Source: CAMQVM01 sp044433405 (GTDB lineage Bacteria > Bacteroidota > Bacteroidia > Bacteroidales > Rikenellaceae). Taken from it: a DNA stretch of 19,788 bases. The stretch is from contig JAWXTQ010000023.1 in the NCBI GenBank assembly GCA_044433405.1, positions 1 through 19,788 on the forward strand, in the 5' to 3' direction. Position numbers and translations under genes: made by a program. Each line of letters begins with the position of its first letter. Within the stretch, counting starts at the first letter, position 1. The notes under the pieces were generated by a model, which worked only from the letters and a program-made list of their open reading frames with translations, was not told where the DNA came from and searched no databases. Shown one piece after another: positions 6,790 through 14,314 of the stretch.

Positions 6790-8664
6790 ATGAGATATCT
6801 TCTTATCACTCCACCGTTTGTTCAATTAAACACCCCTTATCCTGCTACAGCACAACTAAAAGGCTATCTTAAAAGTTGTTCGCATGAAGTAATGCAGTGC
6901 GATTTAGGAATAGAGTGTGCAAACAAAATATTTAATAGTGGCTTCTTATCTAAAATATTCACAATGGCCTTTGAGAAAGATAGACTCTCTACAAAAGCCA
7001 AAAATGTGGCAATGAAAAAGAGTGAATATCTCTCTACCATTGATAGTGTATGGAACTTTCTTTCAGGCAGTGACAACACAATAGCAACCAGAATAGCATC
7101 TCGAAATTTTCTGCCTGAGGCAAATAGATTTAAGGGATTAAAAGAGGATGATTTAGAGTGGGCTTACGGAGTAAACGGAATTTTTGATAAGGCAAAGCAG
7201 CTATCAACCCTATATATTGAGGATTTAGCTGAGTTTATAGGTGAGGTGTGTGATAGCGAATTTTCGCTAGTGCGCTATCAGGAGCAGATAGCATTGGCGT
7301 GCAAAACTTTTGACAATATCTACAACTCTATCAAAGAGAGAGAGCTTAATGATATCGAAAAAATAGCTATAGAGACAATTAGCGAGCATATCAACTCTTT
7401 TAAACCAGATATTATTGGCTTGACAATACCGTTTCCTGGTACTTTGGTTATGGCTCTTCGTATAGGTGAGTATTGCAAGGTTAACCATCCCGACACAGTA
7501 ATAGCGATGGGTGGTGGTTACGTAAATACAGAACTTCGAGAGATTCGAGATGTTAGATTCTTCGAGTTTATAGATTATCTGCTGTTTGATGATGGCGAAC
7601 TGCCTCTAAAATCTATAGGTGAGTTTTGCGAAAATAAAATTTCTCAAAGTGAGCTTATAAGAGCTATCTATTGTGAGGGTGGTGAGCTTGTAAATTCAGC
7701 AAATTGGGATGAAAATTTAAAATTTGATTCTCTCCCTGCTCCCGACTTTAGCGATTTAGAAAATAATAAATATTGTTCACTTTTAGAGTTTTCTAATCCT
7801 ATGCATAAGTTGTGGAGTGATGGTCGTTGGAATAAGCTAACTATGGCGCATGGTTGTTACTGGGCAAAATGTGCCTTTTGCGATACTAAGCTTGATTACA
7901 TCAAACGTTACGATGCTCCAAAGGCGCAAACTGTAGTCGATAGGATGAAGAAGATTATGGCGCAAACTGGTATTTCTGGATTTCATTTTACAGATGAGGC
8001 CATGCCGCCTCAGCTATTAAAGCAGGTTTGTGAGATAATTATCAAAGAGGGTATTACGGTTAGTTTTTGGGGAAATGTGCGTTTTGAGAAGAGCTATAAT
8101 AGCGAGTTTTGTCAGCTCCTGGCAAAGGCTGGTTGTATAGCGGTGTCAGGCGGATTAGAGGTAGCTTCGGAGAGGGTTCTTAAGCTTATCAACAAGGGCG
8201 TTACGCTTCAATCGTCGATTGAGTGTTGCGCTAATTTCAATAGTGCTGGTATTATGGTGCACACCTACCTAATGTATGGATTCCCAAGCCAAACAGCACA
8301 AGAGGGGGTCGATTCGTTAGAGATAGTACGTCAAATGTTTGAGGAGGGAGTTGTGCAATCTGCCTTTTGGCATCACTACGCAATGACAATTCATAGCGAG
8401 AGCGGATGTAACCCTTCGAAATTTGGAGCGCAGATATGCGACAAAACTACCAACACATTTGCAAACAATGGAGTAGAGTATCAACTTGTAGAGGGTGAAG
8501 AGTTTGATTGGCAACATATTGGCAAAGCTATGAATCAAGCAACTCACAACTATATGCTAGGTAAAGGGTATGATATTCCGCTTAAAAATTGGTTTGGTAA
8601 AGATTATGATAGACCTAAGGTTTCTAATAGATATGTATCTACTATAATTGATAGAATGTCTTAG
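6790..8664 (+). CDS. Radical SAM protein with N-terminal B12-binding-like region
   Basis: A 624-residue cytoplasmic protein. The N-terminus (MRYLLITPPFVQLNTPYPA) and residues about 205-290 (PDIIGLTIPFPGTLVMALRI, then AMGGGYVN and LLFDDGE) look like the Rossmann-type cobalamin-binding domain of B12-dependent radical SAM enzymes, although no DxHxxG motif is seen. The radical SAM barrel begins near residue 350 with HGCYWAKCAFCD: C356, C361 and C364 would ligate the [4Fe-4S] cluster, in CX4CX2C spacing rather than the usual CX3CX2C. GFHFTDEAMPP, SGGLEVASERVLKLINKGV and YLMYGFPSQT are the expected later barrel motifs. A large insert (about residues 45-200) separates the two halves of the B12-like region. 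The reaction is unknown. As last gene of the queG-susC-susD run it may act on an imported compound; that link is inference. Confidence 0.85.
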   Translation: MRYLLITPPFVQLNTPYPATAQLKGYLKSCSHEVMQCDLGIECANKIFNSGFLSKIFTMAFEKDRLSTKAKNVAMKKSEYLSTIDSVWNFLSGSDNTIATRIASRNFLPEANRFKGLKEDDLEWAYGVNGIFDKAKQLSTLYIEDLAEFIGEVCDSEFSLVRYQEQIALACKTFDNIYNSIKERELNDIEKIAIETISEHINSFKPDIIGLTIPFPGTLVMALRIGEYCKVNHPDTVIAMGGGYVNTELREIRDVRFFEFIDYLLFDDGELPLKSIGEFCENKISQSELIRAIYCEGGELVNSANWDENLKFDSLPAPDFSDLENNKYCSLLEFSNPMHKLWSDGRWNKLTMAHGCYWAKCAFCDTKLDYIKRYDAPKAQTVVDRMKKIMAQTGISGFHFTDEAMPPQLLKQVCEIIIKEGITVSFWGNVRFEKSYNSEFCQLLAKAGCIAVSGGLEVASERVLKLINKGVTLQSSIECCANFNSAGIMVHTYLMYGFPSQTAQEGVDSLEIVRQMFEEGVVQSAFWHHYAMTIHSESGCNPSKFGAQICDKTTNTFANNGVEYQLVEGEEFDWQHIGKAMNQATHNYMLGKGYDIPLKNWFGKDYDRPKVSNRYVSTIIDRMS

Positions 8665-8687
8665 ATCGTATCAGTGAATATTGTAAA

Positions 8688-8720
8688 GTAAAAAATCACC
8701 TAAAATAGGTGATTTTTTAC
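8688..8720 (+). terminator. Intrinsic terminator after the radical SAM gene
   Basis: A perfect 14-bp inverted repeat (arms 8688-8701 and 8707-8720) encloses a 5-base loop. The inner stem is TCACCT/AGGTGA, flanked by a run of A on the left and a run of six T on the right. This is the form of a rho-independent terminator, and its symmetry would let it act in both directions. It separates the SusCD operon from the pseudouridine synthase gene. Confidence 0.88.
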
Positions 8721-8751
8721 CAATAAAATAGAAAATAAGAAAGTTTATGTC

Positions 8752-8759
8752 TATCTTTG
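8752..8759 (+). promoter_or_regulatory. Bacteroidota -7 element for the pseudouridine synthase/suf run
   Basis: TATCTTTG matches TAnnTTTG and lies just downstream of the terminator. The predicted start near 8766 gives a leader of about 46 bases before the ATG at 8812. No clear TTTG -33 box is present at 19-21 bases upstream; that stretch is A-rich. Because later gaps are short (12 and 40 bases, then overlaps), this promoter may also serve the suf genes. Confidence 0.55.
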
Positions 8760-8811
8760 CACAATATTTGACTTGGTCACACATATAGTTAAAACAATAC
8801 ATTTTAAGTAA

Positions 8812-10128
8812 ATGGAAAAAACATTTGATAAAAAAGGAGTTAACAAAACCCTTTTTGCTACAGAGAAAAGTGAAAATTCTCCCCGTGAGGAGCGAAGTTC
8901 ACGAAAAGAAGCGGCTACAAGCCCTTTGTTTGGTGCGTCGAGACGACGTTCGTTCAATCCCAATTTTAGTGAGGACAACCATGTTTATGGAGAGAGGAAA
9001 AAGAGCTCCTCAGAACAATCATATAATTCAAATTCGGACAACTCAGGTGCTGACGCATCATCTAAACGTAAACGCCCTAGAATCAAAAAAGAGCCTTTAC
9101 GTGTAACTGAGCGTATAGATCCTACTCAATACCCTGTAGATATTCCAAAAAGATCTACTCCTTTTAGTGAGCGTAGATCAAACGTGTCAGATAGAGCAGT
9201 GGATGAGTTCTTGCATAGCGAGAAAGGGGATAATCGTGGTGGTAGATTTAATCGACCTGATAGAAGGCCAACAAGTCGTTTTAATACCAAAGTCGATAGA
9301 GATTTTAATGTAAAGAGCGATAGAGGAGTTGATACACGCCGTAGTGGTGTTAAAAACAAATTCAAGAAAAAAAGAAAAGATGAAGAGCCATTCTTTTTGC
9401 AACCAAATATAGAAGGTTCTGTTAGACTTAATAGATTTGTTGCAATGTCGGGTGTTTGTTCGCGTCGTGATGCTGACGAATTAATTGCCTCAGGAGCTAT
9501 CACCGTAAATGGCAGTGTAGTAACAGAATTGGGAACTAAAGTGACAGCAGATGATGTAGTTTGCAACAATGGATTAGAGTTGCGCGGTGAGAAGTTGGTT
9601 TATATCGTAATGAACAAACCAAAAGGAATCGTAACAACGGTTGAAGATCCTAACGCAGAGAAAACAGTGATTGATTTGCTTCAAGGCAAGGTGAAAGAGA
9701 GAGTATTTCCAGTTGGTCGACTTGACAAAAATAGCCTTGGACTTATCTTGTTAACAAACGATGGTGAGCTGACAAAAGAGCTTACTCACCCATCATTCGA
9801 AAAGAAAAAGATTTATCATGTATTTTTAGATAAACCAGTTGTTACTGAAGATATAGAGAAGTTAGCTGAGGGAATTGAGCTTGAAGATGGCTTAATTTAT
9901 GCAGATGAGCTTAGCTATGTTGAGGATAATCCTCGCGAAGTAGGTATCGAGATTCATAGCGGTCGTAATAGAATTGTGAGACGCATGTTTGAGCATATCG
10001 GCTACAGAGTAATAAAATTGGATAGAGTCTATTTTGCAGGCATTACCAAAAAAGGGTTGAAACGCGGATTTTGGCGTTATTTGACAGCCCAAGAGGTGAT
10101 ACGTCTAAAAAATAAGGCGTTTAATTAG
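8812..10128 (+). CDS. RsuA/RluB-family rRNA pseudouridine synthase with long basic N-terminal extension
   Basis: A 438-residue enzyme converting uridine to pseudouridine in rRNA. Residues 1 to about 200 are a low-complexity, highly charged extension rich in Arg, Lys, Ser, Asp and Asn (for example RGGRFNRPDRRPTSRF and KNKFKKKRKDEE), likely disordered and RNA-binding. From V204 comes an S4 domain (VRLNRFVAMSGVCSRRDADE), then the catalytic domain starting at VYIVMNKPKGIVTTVEDP. The catalytic aspartate is D305 in FPVGRLDKNSLGLILLTNDG, the RsuA/RluB/RluE/RluF signature. SGRNRIVRRMFEHIGY is the usual C-terminal motif. RluB-like (23S rRNA) activity is the best guess for a single such paralogue in Bacteroidota, but the target position cannot be assigned. 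The start at 8812 is supported by in-frame composition and the upstream promoter. sufB starts 12 bases after its stop. Confidence 0.92.
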   Translation: MEKTFDKKGVNKTLFATEKSENSPREERSSRKEAATSPLFGASRRRSFNPNFSEDNHVYGERKKSSSEQSYNSNSDNSGADASSKRKRPRIKKEPLRVTERIDPTQYPVDIPKRSTPFSERRSNVSDRAVDEFLHSEKGDNRGGRFNRPDRRPTSRFNTKVDRDFNVKSDRGVDTRRSGVKNKFKKKRKDEEPFFLQPNIEGSVRLNRFVAMSGVCSRRDADELIASGAITVNGSVVTELGTKVTADDVVCNNGLELRGEKLVYIVMNKPKGIVTTVEDPNAEKTVIDLLQGKVKERVFPVGRLDKNSLGLILLTNDGELTKELTHPSFEKKKIYHVFLDKPVVTEDIEKLAEGIELEDGLIYADELSYVEDNPREVGIEIHSGRNRIVRRMFEHIGYRVIKLDRVYFAGITKKGLKRGFWRYLTAQEVIRLKNKAFN

Positions 10129-10139
10129 AGTATTTTAAC

Positions 10140-11567
10140 ATGGAGGATATTATAACAGATAACGATAGCTATAAATATGGCTTTTCTAGTGATTTTGAGA
10201 ATTATCAACTAGAAAAGGGTTTAAGCGAAGAGTTAATTATAAAAATATCAAATATAAAAGGTGAGCCAGATTGGTTGACAGAGTTTAGATTAAAAGCTTA
10301 TCGCCAGTTTAGAGAGATGAAAATGCCTGACTGGGCACATCTTAATATTCCTGAGATAGATTTTGACGATATAATCTACTATAGTGAGCCTAAAAAGAAA
10401 AAGCTTGAGAGTTTAGATGAGGTTGATCCTGAGATGTTGGAGATGTTCGACAAGTTGGGAATCCCTCTTAATGAGCAGAAAACTCTTGCAGGTGTTGCTG
10501 TTGATGCCGTTATTGATTCGGTTTCAGTAACCACAACATTTAAAGCATCGCTTGCAGAGAAGGGAATCATATTTAGCTCATTCTCGGAGGCTGTAAAAGA
10601 GCATCCAGAGTTAGTTAAGAGATACCTCGGTAGAGTAGTGCCCAGTAGTGACAACTACTTTGCTGCTCTTAATTCAGCTGTGTTCTCAGATGGCTCTTTT
10701 TGCTACATTCCAAGGGGGGTGAGATGCCCAATGGAGTTGTCAACCTATTTCCGTATTAATGCTGCAAATACTGGGCAGTTCGAGAGAACACTTATCATTG
10801 CAGATGAAGATAGCTACGTAAGTTATCTTGAGGGGTGTACCGCTCCAATGCGTGATGAAAATCAGCTGCATGCTGCAATTGTCGAGATTTTTGTTGAGAA
10901 GGGTGCAGAGGTGAAATACTCTACAGTTCAAAACTGGTATCCTGGCGATAAAAATGGCGTAGGTGGTATCTATAATTTTGTGACTAAGCGTGGTATCTGC
11001 AAAGGGTATGGTTCGAAACTGTTCTGGACGCAAGTTGAGACTGGATCAGCTGTTACGTGGAAATATCCATCGTGTATATTAGCTGGTGAGAATAGCGTAG
11101 GTGAGTTCTATTCAGTAGCACTTACCAACAATTATCAACAGGCTGACACAGGAACTAAAATGATTCATCTAGGGAGTGGTAGCCGTAGTAGGATAGTTTC
11201 AAAAGGTATCTCGGCAGGTAAGAGTCAAAACTCCTATCGTGGATTGGTTTCGGTGAGTCCAAAAGCTGACTCTTGTCGAAACTTTTCGCAATGTGATTCA
11301 CTTCTTATTGGGTCAAATTGTGGAGCGCACACCTTCCCTTATATTGACGTTAAAAATAAAACTGCTATCGTAGAACACGAGGCAACAACATCTAAAATAA
11401 ACGAAGAACAGCTCTTTTATTGTAATCAGCGCGGTATATCGACTGAAGAGGCGGTAGGTTTAATCGTAAATGGTTATGCAAAAGAGGTGCTTAGCAAGCT
11501 GCCATTCGAATTTGCTGTTGAGGCGCAGAAGTTGTTGGCTATTAGCCTTGAAGGTAGTGTTGGATAG
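10140..11567 (+). CDS. sufB: Fe-S cluster assembly scaffold protein SufB
   Basis: A 475-residue subunit of the SufBC2D scaffold complex, on which iron-sulfur clusters are built in the cytoplasm before transfer to apoproteins. The length is normal. Conserved segments include FCYIPRGVRCPMELSTYFRI, VQNWYPGDKNGVGGIYNFVT and the C-terminal core. C385 in SQCDSLLIG aligns by motif with the E. coli catalytic cysteine C405, and E414 in the EHEATTS motif, 29 residues later, with E434; both are retained. NCGAHTFPYI lies between them. The start at 10140 follows the pseudouridine synthase stop by only 11 bases and leaves a normal N-terminus. sufC begins 40 bases downstream with no terminator or promoter evident, consistent with one transcript. 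Confidence 0.97.
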   Translation: MEDIITDNDSYKYGFSSDFENYQLEKGLSEELIIKISNIKGEPDWLTEFRLKAYRQFREMKMPDWAHLNIPEIDFDDIIYYSEPKKKKLESLDEVDPEMLEMFDKLGIPLNEQKTLAGVAVDAVIDSVSVTTTFKASLAEKGIIFSSFSEAVKEHPELVKRYLGRVVPSSDNYFAALNSAVFSDGSFCYIPRGVRCPMELSTYFRINAANTGQFERTLIIADEDSYVSYLEGCTAPMRDENQLHAAIVEIFVEKGAEVKYSTVQNWYPGDKNGVGGIYNFVTKRGICKGYGSKLFWTQVETGSAVTWKYPSCILAGENSVGEFYSVALTNNYQQADTGTKMIHLGSGSRSRIVSKGISAGKSQNSYRGLVSVSPKADSCRNFSQCDSLLIGSNCGAHTFPYIDVKNKTAIVEHEATTSKINEEQLFYCNQRGISTEEAVGLIVNGYAKEVLSKLPFEFAVEAQKLLAISLEGSVG

Positions 11568-11607
11568 TGAGTCCGTTAGAGATAAATAAGATTAATAGTT
11601 TAGAAAT

Positions 11608-12366
11608 ATGCTAAAGATTACAAACTTACATGCCCGCACAAAAGAGGGTAAAGAGATATTAAAAGGAATAAACCTTACTGTAAATAGTGGCGAGGTTCAT
11701 GCCATAATGGGGCCAAATGGCTCAGGAAAGAGTACGCTTGCTTCAGTATTGGCAGGTAAAGATAAATTTGAGGTGACTCAGGGCGATGTAGCATTCTTTG
11801 ATAAAGATTTACTGTCTCTATCAATCGAAGAGCGCGCCTATGCGGGGTTGTTTCTAGGATTTCAATACCCAGTTGAGATTCCTGGCGTTAGTATGGCCAA
11901 TTTCTTGAAGGCTGCAATGTCAGAAAAGCGCAAGTATGAGGGGTTAGAGCCTCTATCTTCGGGCGAATTTTTGAAAGTTATGCGTGAAAAGAGCAAGGTT
12001 GTAGAGCTTGATTCAAAACTTATATCGAGAAGTGTAAATGAGGGCTTCTCAGGTGGTGAGAAAAAGCGTAATGAGATTTTTCAGATGGCAATGTTAGAGC
12101 CTAAATTGTCAATTCTTGACGAGACTGATAGTGGTCTTGATATTGATGCTCTAAGAATAGTTGCTACTGGAATTACAAAACTTAAATCGCCAGACAATGC
12201 AACAGTTGTGATAACTCACTACCAGCGTCTGCTCGACTATATTGTGCCTGATTTTGTTCATGTTCTATATAATGGCCGCATAATTTTATCGGCAGGCAAA
12301 GAGCTTGCTCTCGAGCTAGAAGAGAAAGGGTATGATTGGTTGATAAAAGAGCATGGCGATGAGTAG
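11608..12366 (+). CDS. sufC: Suf ABC-type ATPase SufC
   Basis: A 252-residue cytoplasmic ATPase of the SufBC2D complex; ATP-driven dimerisation opens the SufB-SufD interface for cluster assembly. The Walker A motif is GPNGSGKST (residues 35-43, K41). The Q-loop region is FLGFQYPVEIPGVS, the ABC signature is FSGGEKKRNEI, and Walker B with the SufC-specific tail is LSILDETDSGLDIDAL. VVITHYQRLLDYI carries the switch histidine. The length is typical for the family. The sufD reading frame starts inside its last codons (an overlap of 14 or 8 bases), indicating translational coupling and a stoichiometric complex. Confidence 0.97.
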   Translation: MLKITNLHARTKEGKEILKGINLTVNSGEVHAIMGPNGSGKSTLASVLAGKDKFEVTQGDVAFFDKDLLSLSIEERAYAGLFLGFQYPVEIPGVSMANFLKAAMSEKRKYEGLEPLSSGEFLKVMREKSKVVELDSKLISRSVNEGFSGGEKKRNEIFQMAMLEPKLSILDETDSGLDIDALRIVATGITKLKSPDNATVVITHYQRLLDYIVPDFVHVLYNGRIILSAGKELALELEEKGYDWLIKEHGDE

Positions 12367-13096
12367 TTATCCTGCAAATTATTTGGTAGTCAATCTTTCG
12401 GAGGAGATTAAACAGATTGATGTGGCACAATCGACCTCTCTTATTTTAGAGGGTGAGGGGAGTGTTGTTGTTAATCTTAGCGATGGTGCAAAGGCCGAAA
12501 TTGTAGATTTGTCAACCTCTGGTAGTGTTGAGATAAACATGGCTGCACTTTCGTCTGCTAAAGTTGTTTCAATTAAACTTTCGTCGGGTGTAACCAACTA
12601 CAAAGTTAGCCAAAATGGCAAAGAGGCAAATATAGATATATATGGTGCTACGATTGCTAGCGAGAATAAAAATATTGAGATGTATGCTAATATTAATCAC
12701 AATTCGCCCTATGGTCAGAGTTCGCAACTTATAAAATCTATAGGCGCTGGCGAGTCGTCTACAAAATTCGAAGGTCGAATATTTATCGAGTATGGAGCAT
12801 CTTCAATCTCAGCAATGCAGCAAAATAAAAATTTGTTGCTTAGCTCCTCGGCGCGTATAAGTTCTAATCCATGGTTAGAGATTTATAACGATGATGTTAA
12901 GTGTTCGCACGGTTCAACAACAGGGGTGCTAGATGAGGATGAGATTTTTTACATGCGTCAGCGTGGTATCTCTCTAAATGTCGCGCGTGCTCTTCAAATT
13001 GAGGGGTTTGTTGTAGATATATCTAATCATATAAGTGATGAATCGTTAAGAGAATTGATTCATGATAAGGTTGTTAGTGTAATTAATGAATTGTAA
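12353..13096 (+). CDS. sufD: Short SufD-like Fe-S assembly protein lacking the N-terminal domain
   Basis: A 247-residue protein (245 if it starts at the second ATG, 12359) where SufD proteins usually have about 420-450. The C-terminal half is clearly SufD: SSISAMQQNKNLLLSSSARI, NPWLEIYNDDVKCSHGSTTG and EDEIFYMRQRGISLNVAR. H186 in the CSHG motif aligns with E. coli SufD H360, needed for cluster formation, and lies a similar distance from the C-terminus. The beta-helix repeats are reduced and the helical N-terminal domain is missing. Because sufC overlaps the start, there is no room for a lost upstream exon-like remnant or frameshifted piece, so the short form looks native. sufS starts 3 bases after the stop. 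It should still pair with SufB through the C-terminal core; that is inference. Confidence 0.9.
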   Translation: MAMSSYPANYLVVNLSEEIKQIDVAQSTSLILEGEGSVVVNLSDGAKAEIVDLSTSGSVEINMAALSSAKVVSIKLSSGVTNYKVSQNGKEANIDIYGATIASENKNIEMYANINHNSPYGQSSQLIKSIGAGESSTKFEGRIFIEYGASSISAMQQNKNLLLSSSARISSNPWLEIYNDDVKCSHGSTTGVLDEDEIFYMRQRGISLNVARALQIEGFVVDISNHISDESLRELIHDKVVSVINEL

Positions 13097-13099
13097 GTA

Positions 13100-14314
13100 A
13101 TGTTTGATTTTGACTCTATAGCTAAAGATTTTCCGCTGCTCAACCGTCAGATAAATGGTCGCAGATTGGTATATCTAGATAGTGCAGCAACTGCTCAAAA
13201 GCCACAATGTGTGATTGATAAGATGAATGCTATATACACCAATTGTAATGGCAATATTCACCGTGCAGCACACACTATGAGCAATGAGGTTACTGCACAA
13301 TATGAGAATGCTCGTCAAATAATCAAAAATTTTATAGGTGCAGAGAGTGTAAAAAGTATTGTCTTTACGTCAGGAGCTACTGCATCAATCAATTTGGTAG
13401 CCTATTCGTATGGTGTTTCAATCAAAAAGGGCGACTCAATTATTGTTTCAGAGATGGAACACCATTCAAATATAGTTCCTTGGCAGATGTTGTGTGAGCG
13501 CACAGGTGCTGAGTTAAAAGTTATCCCTTTTGACGAGAATGGTGAGTTAGATGCTCGGGTTTATCTCAATATGTTGAGCTCAAACACCAAGATTGTTGCA
13601 ATCACTGCCGCTTCAAATTTTTTAGGAACTATGCCCGACTTAGAGTTTTATATATCTAAAGCGCATGAGGTGGGTGCAAAGGTGGTTGTTGATGCGTGTC
13701 AAGGGGTTGTTCATGGTGAGATTAATGTAAAAGAGTTAGATTGTGATTTTCTAGCCTTTTCAGCTCACAAATTATATGCCCCTACAGGTATGGGGGTGCT
13801 TTATGGCAAAGAGGAGCTACTTGAGGCTATGCCGCCATTTTTAGGTGGTGGAGATATGGTAGATACCGTTACGTTCCAAAAAACTACTTACGCTGAGCTT
13901 CCACTCAAGTTTGAAGCTGGCACAACTCCCTATGTCGAGGCTATAGGCTTGTCGGAGGCTATTGAGTATCTGAATCGAATAGATTTTGCTGCTGCTAGGA
14001 GCCACGAACACGCCTTGTTGAGCTATGCCACAGAGCGACTAGGTAAGATTGAGGGGTTGAGAATATATGGCAACGCTAAAAGGCGTTGTTCTCTCTTGAG
14101 TTTTAATATAGACGGAATTCACCCTTTTGATTTGGCTTTGCTACTAGATAAGCAGGGTGTTGCAGTTAGAAGTGGCACTCATTGTGCTCAGCCTGCAATG
14201 CAGCACTTCTCAATTACTGGTAGCGTTAGGGCATCTTTTGCTTTCTATAACAGTTTTGACGATATTGATGTTTTGTATAGCTCTATTGAGCGAGCTGTAA
14301 CAATGTTACGATAA
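13100..14314 (+). CDS. sufS: Cysteine desulfurase SufS
   Basis: A 404-residue PLP-dependent enzyme (class V aminotransferase fold) that takes sulfur from L-cysteine, releasing alanine, and supplies persulfide to the SufBCD scaffold. The N-terminal pattern RRLVYLDSAATAQKPQCVID is typical of group II desulfurases, as is NIHRAAHTMS. EMEHHSNIVPWQ carries the PLP-stacking histidine. The PLP lysine is K224 in FSAHKLYAPTGMGVLYG. The catalytic cysteine is C362 in VRSGTHCAQPAM. SufS normally needs SufE or SufU to receive the sulfur; neither is in this window. The ATG is 3 bases beyond the sufD stop, and the stop codon overlaps the next gene's ATG (TAATG). Confidence 0.96.
   Translation: MFDFDSIAKDFPLLNRQINGRRLVYLDSAATAQKPQCVIDKMNAIYTNCNGNIHRAAHTMSNEVTAQYENARQIIKNFIGAESVKSIVFTSGATASINLVAYSYGVSIKKGDSIIVSEMEHHSNIVPWQMLCERTGAELKVIPFDENGELDARVYLNMLSSNTKIVAITAASNFLGTMPDLEFYISKAHEVGAKVVVDACQGVVHGEINVKELDCDFLAFSAHKLYAPTGMGVLYGKEELLEAMPPFLGGGDMVDTVTFQKTTYAELPLKFEAGTTPYVEAIGLSEAIEYLNRIDFAAARSHEHALLSYATERLGKIEGLRIYGNAKRRCSLLSFNIDGIHPFDLALLLDKQGVAVRSGTHCAQPAMQHFSITGSVRASFAFYNSFDDIDVLYSSIERAVTMLR

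Noticed and set aside
8751..8978. Minus-strand open frame of 75 codons near the radical SAM gene, considered as a RiPP precursor
   Set aside because: It is antisense to the promoter and start of the pseudouridine synthase and is not a leader-core peptide by eye. No other small frame lies in the gaps at 6772-6789 or 8665-8811.
8825..9106. Plus-strand open frame of 93 codons in another frame of the pseudouridine synthase tail
   Set aside because: It overlaps the better-supported gene from near its start and has no recognisable product; the low-complexity composition explains the open frame.
9126..9569. Minus-strand open frame of 147 codons
   Set aside because: It lies wholly inside the pseudouridine synthase gene, covering its low-complexity tail and S4 domain, and its translation shows no domain; it is an antisense shadow.
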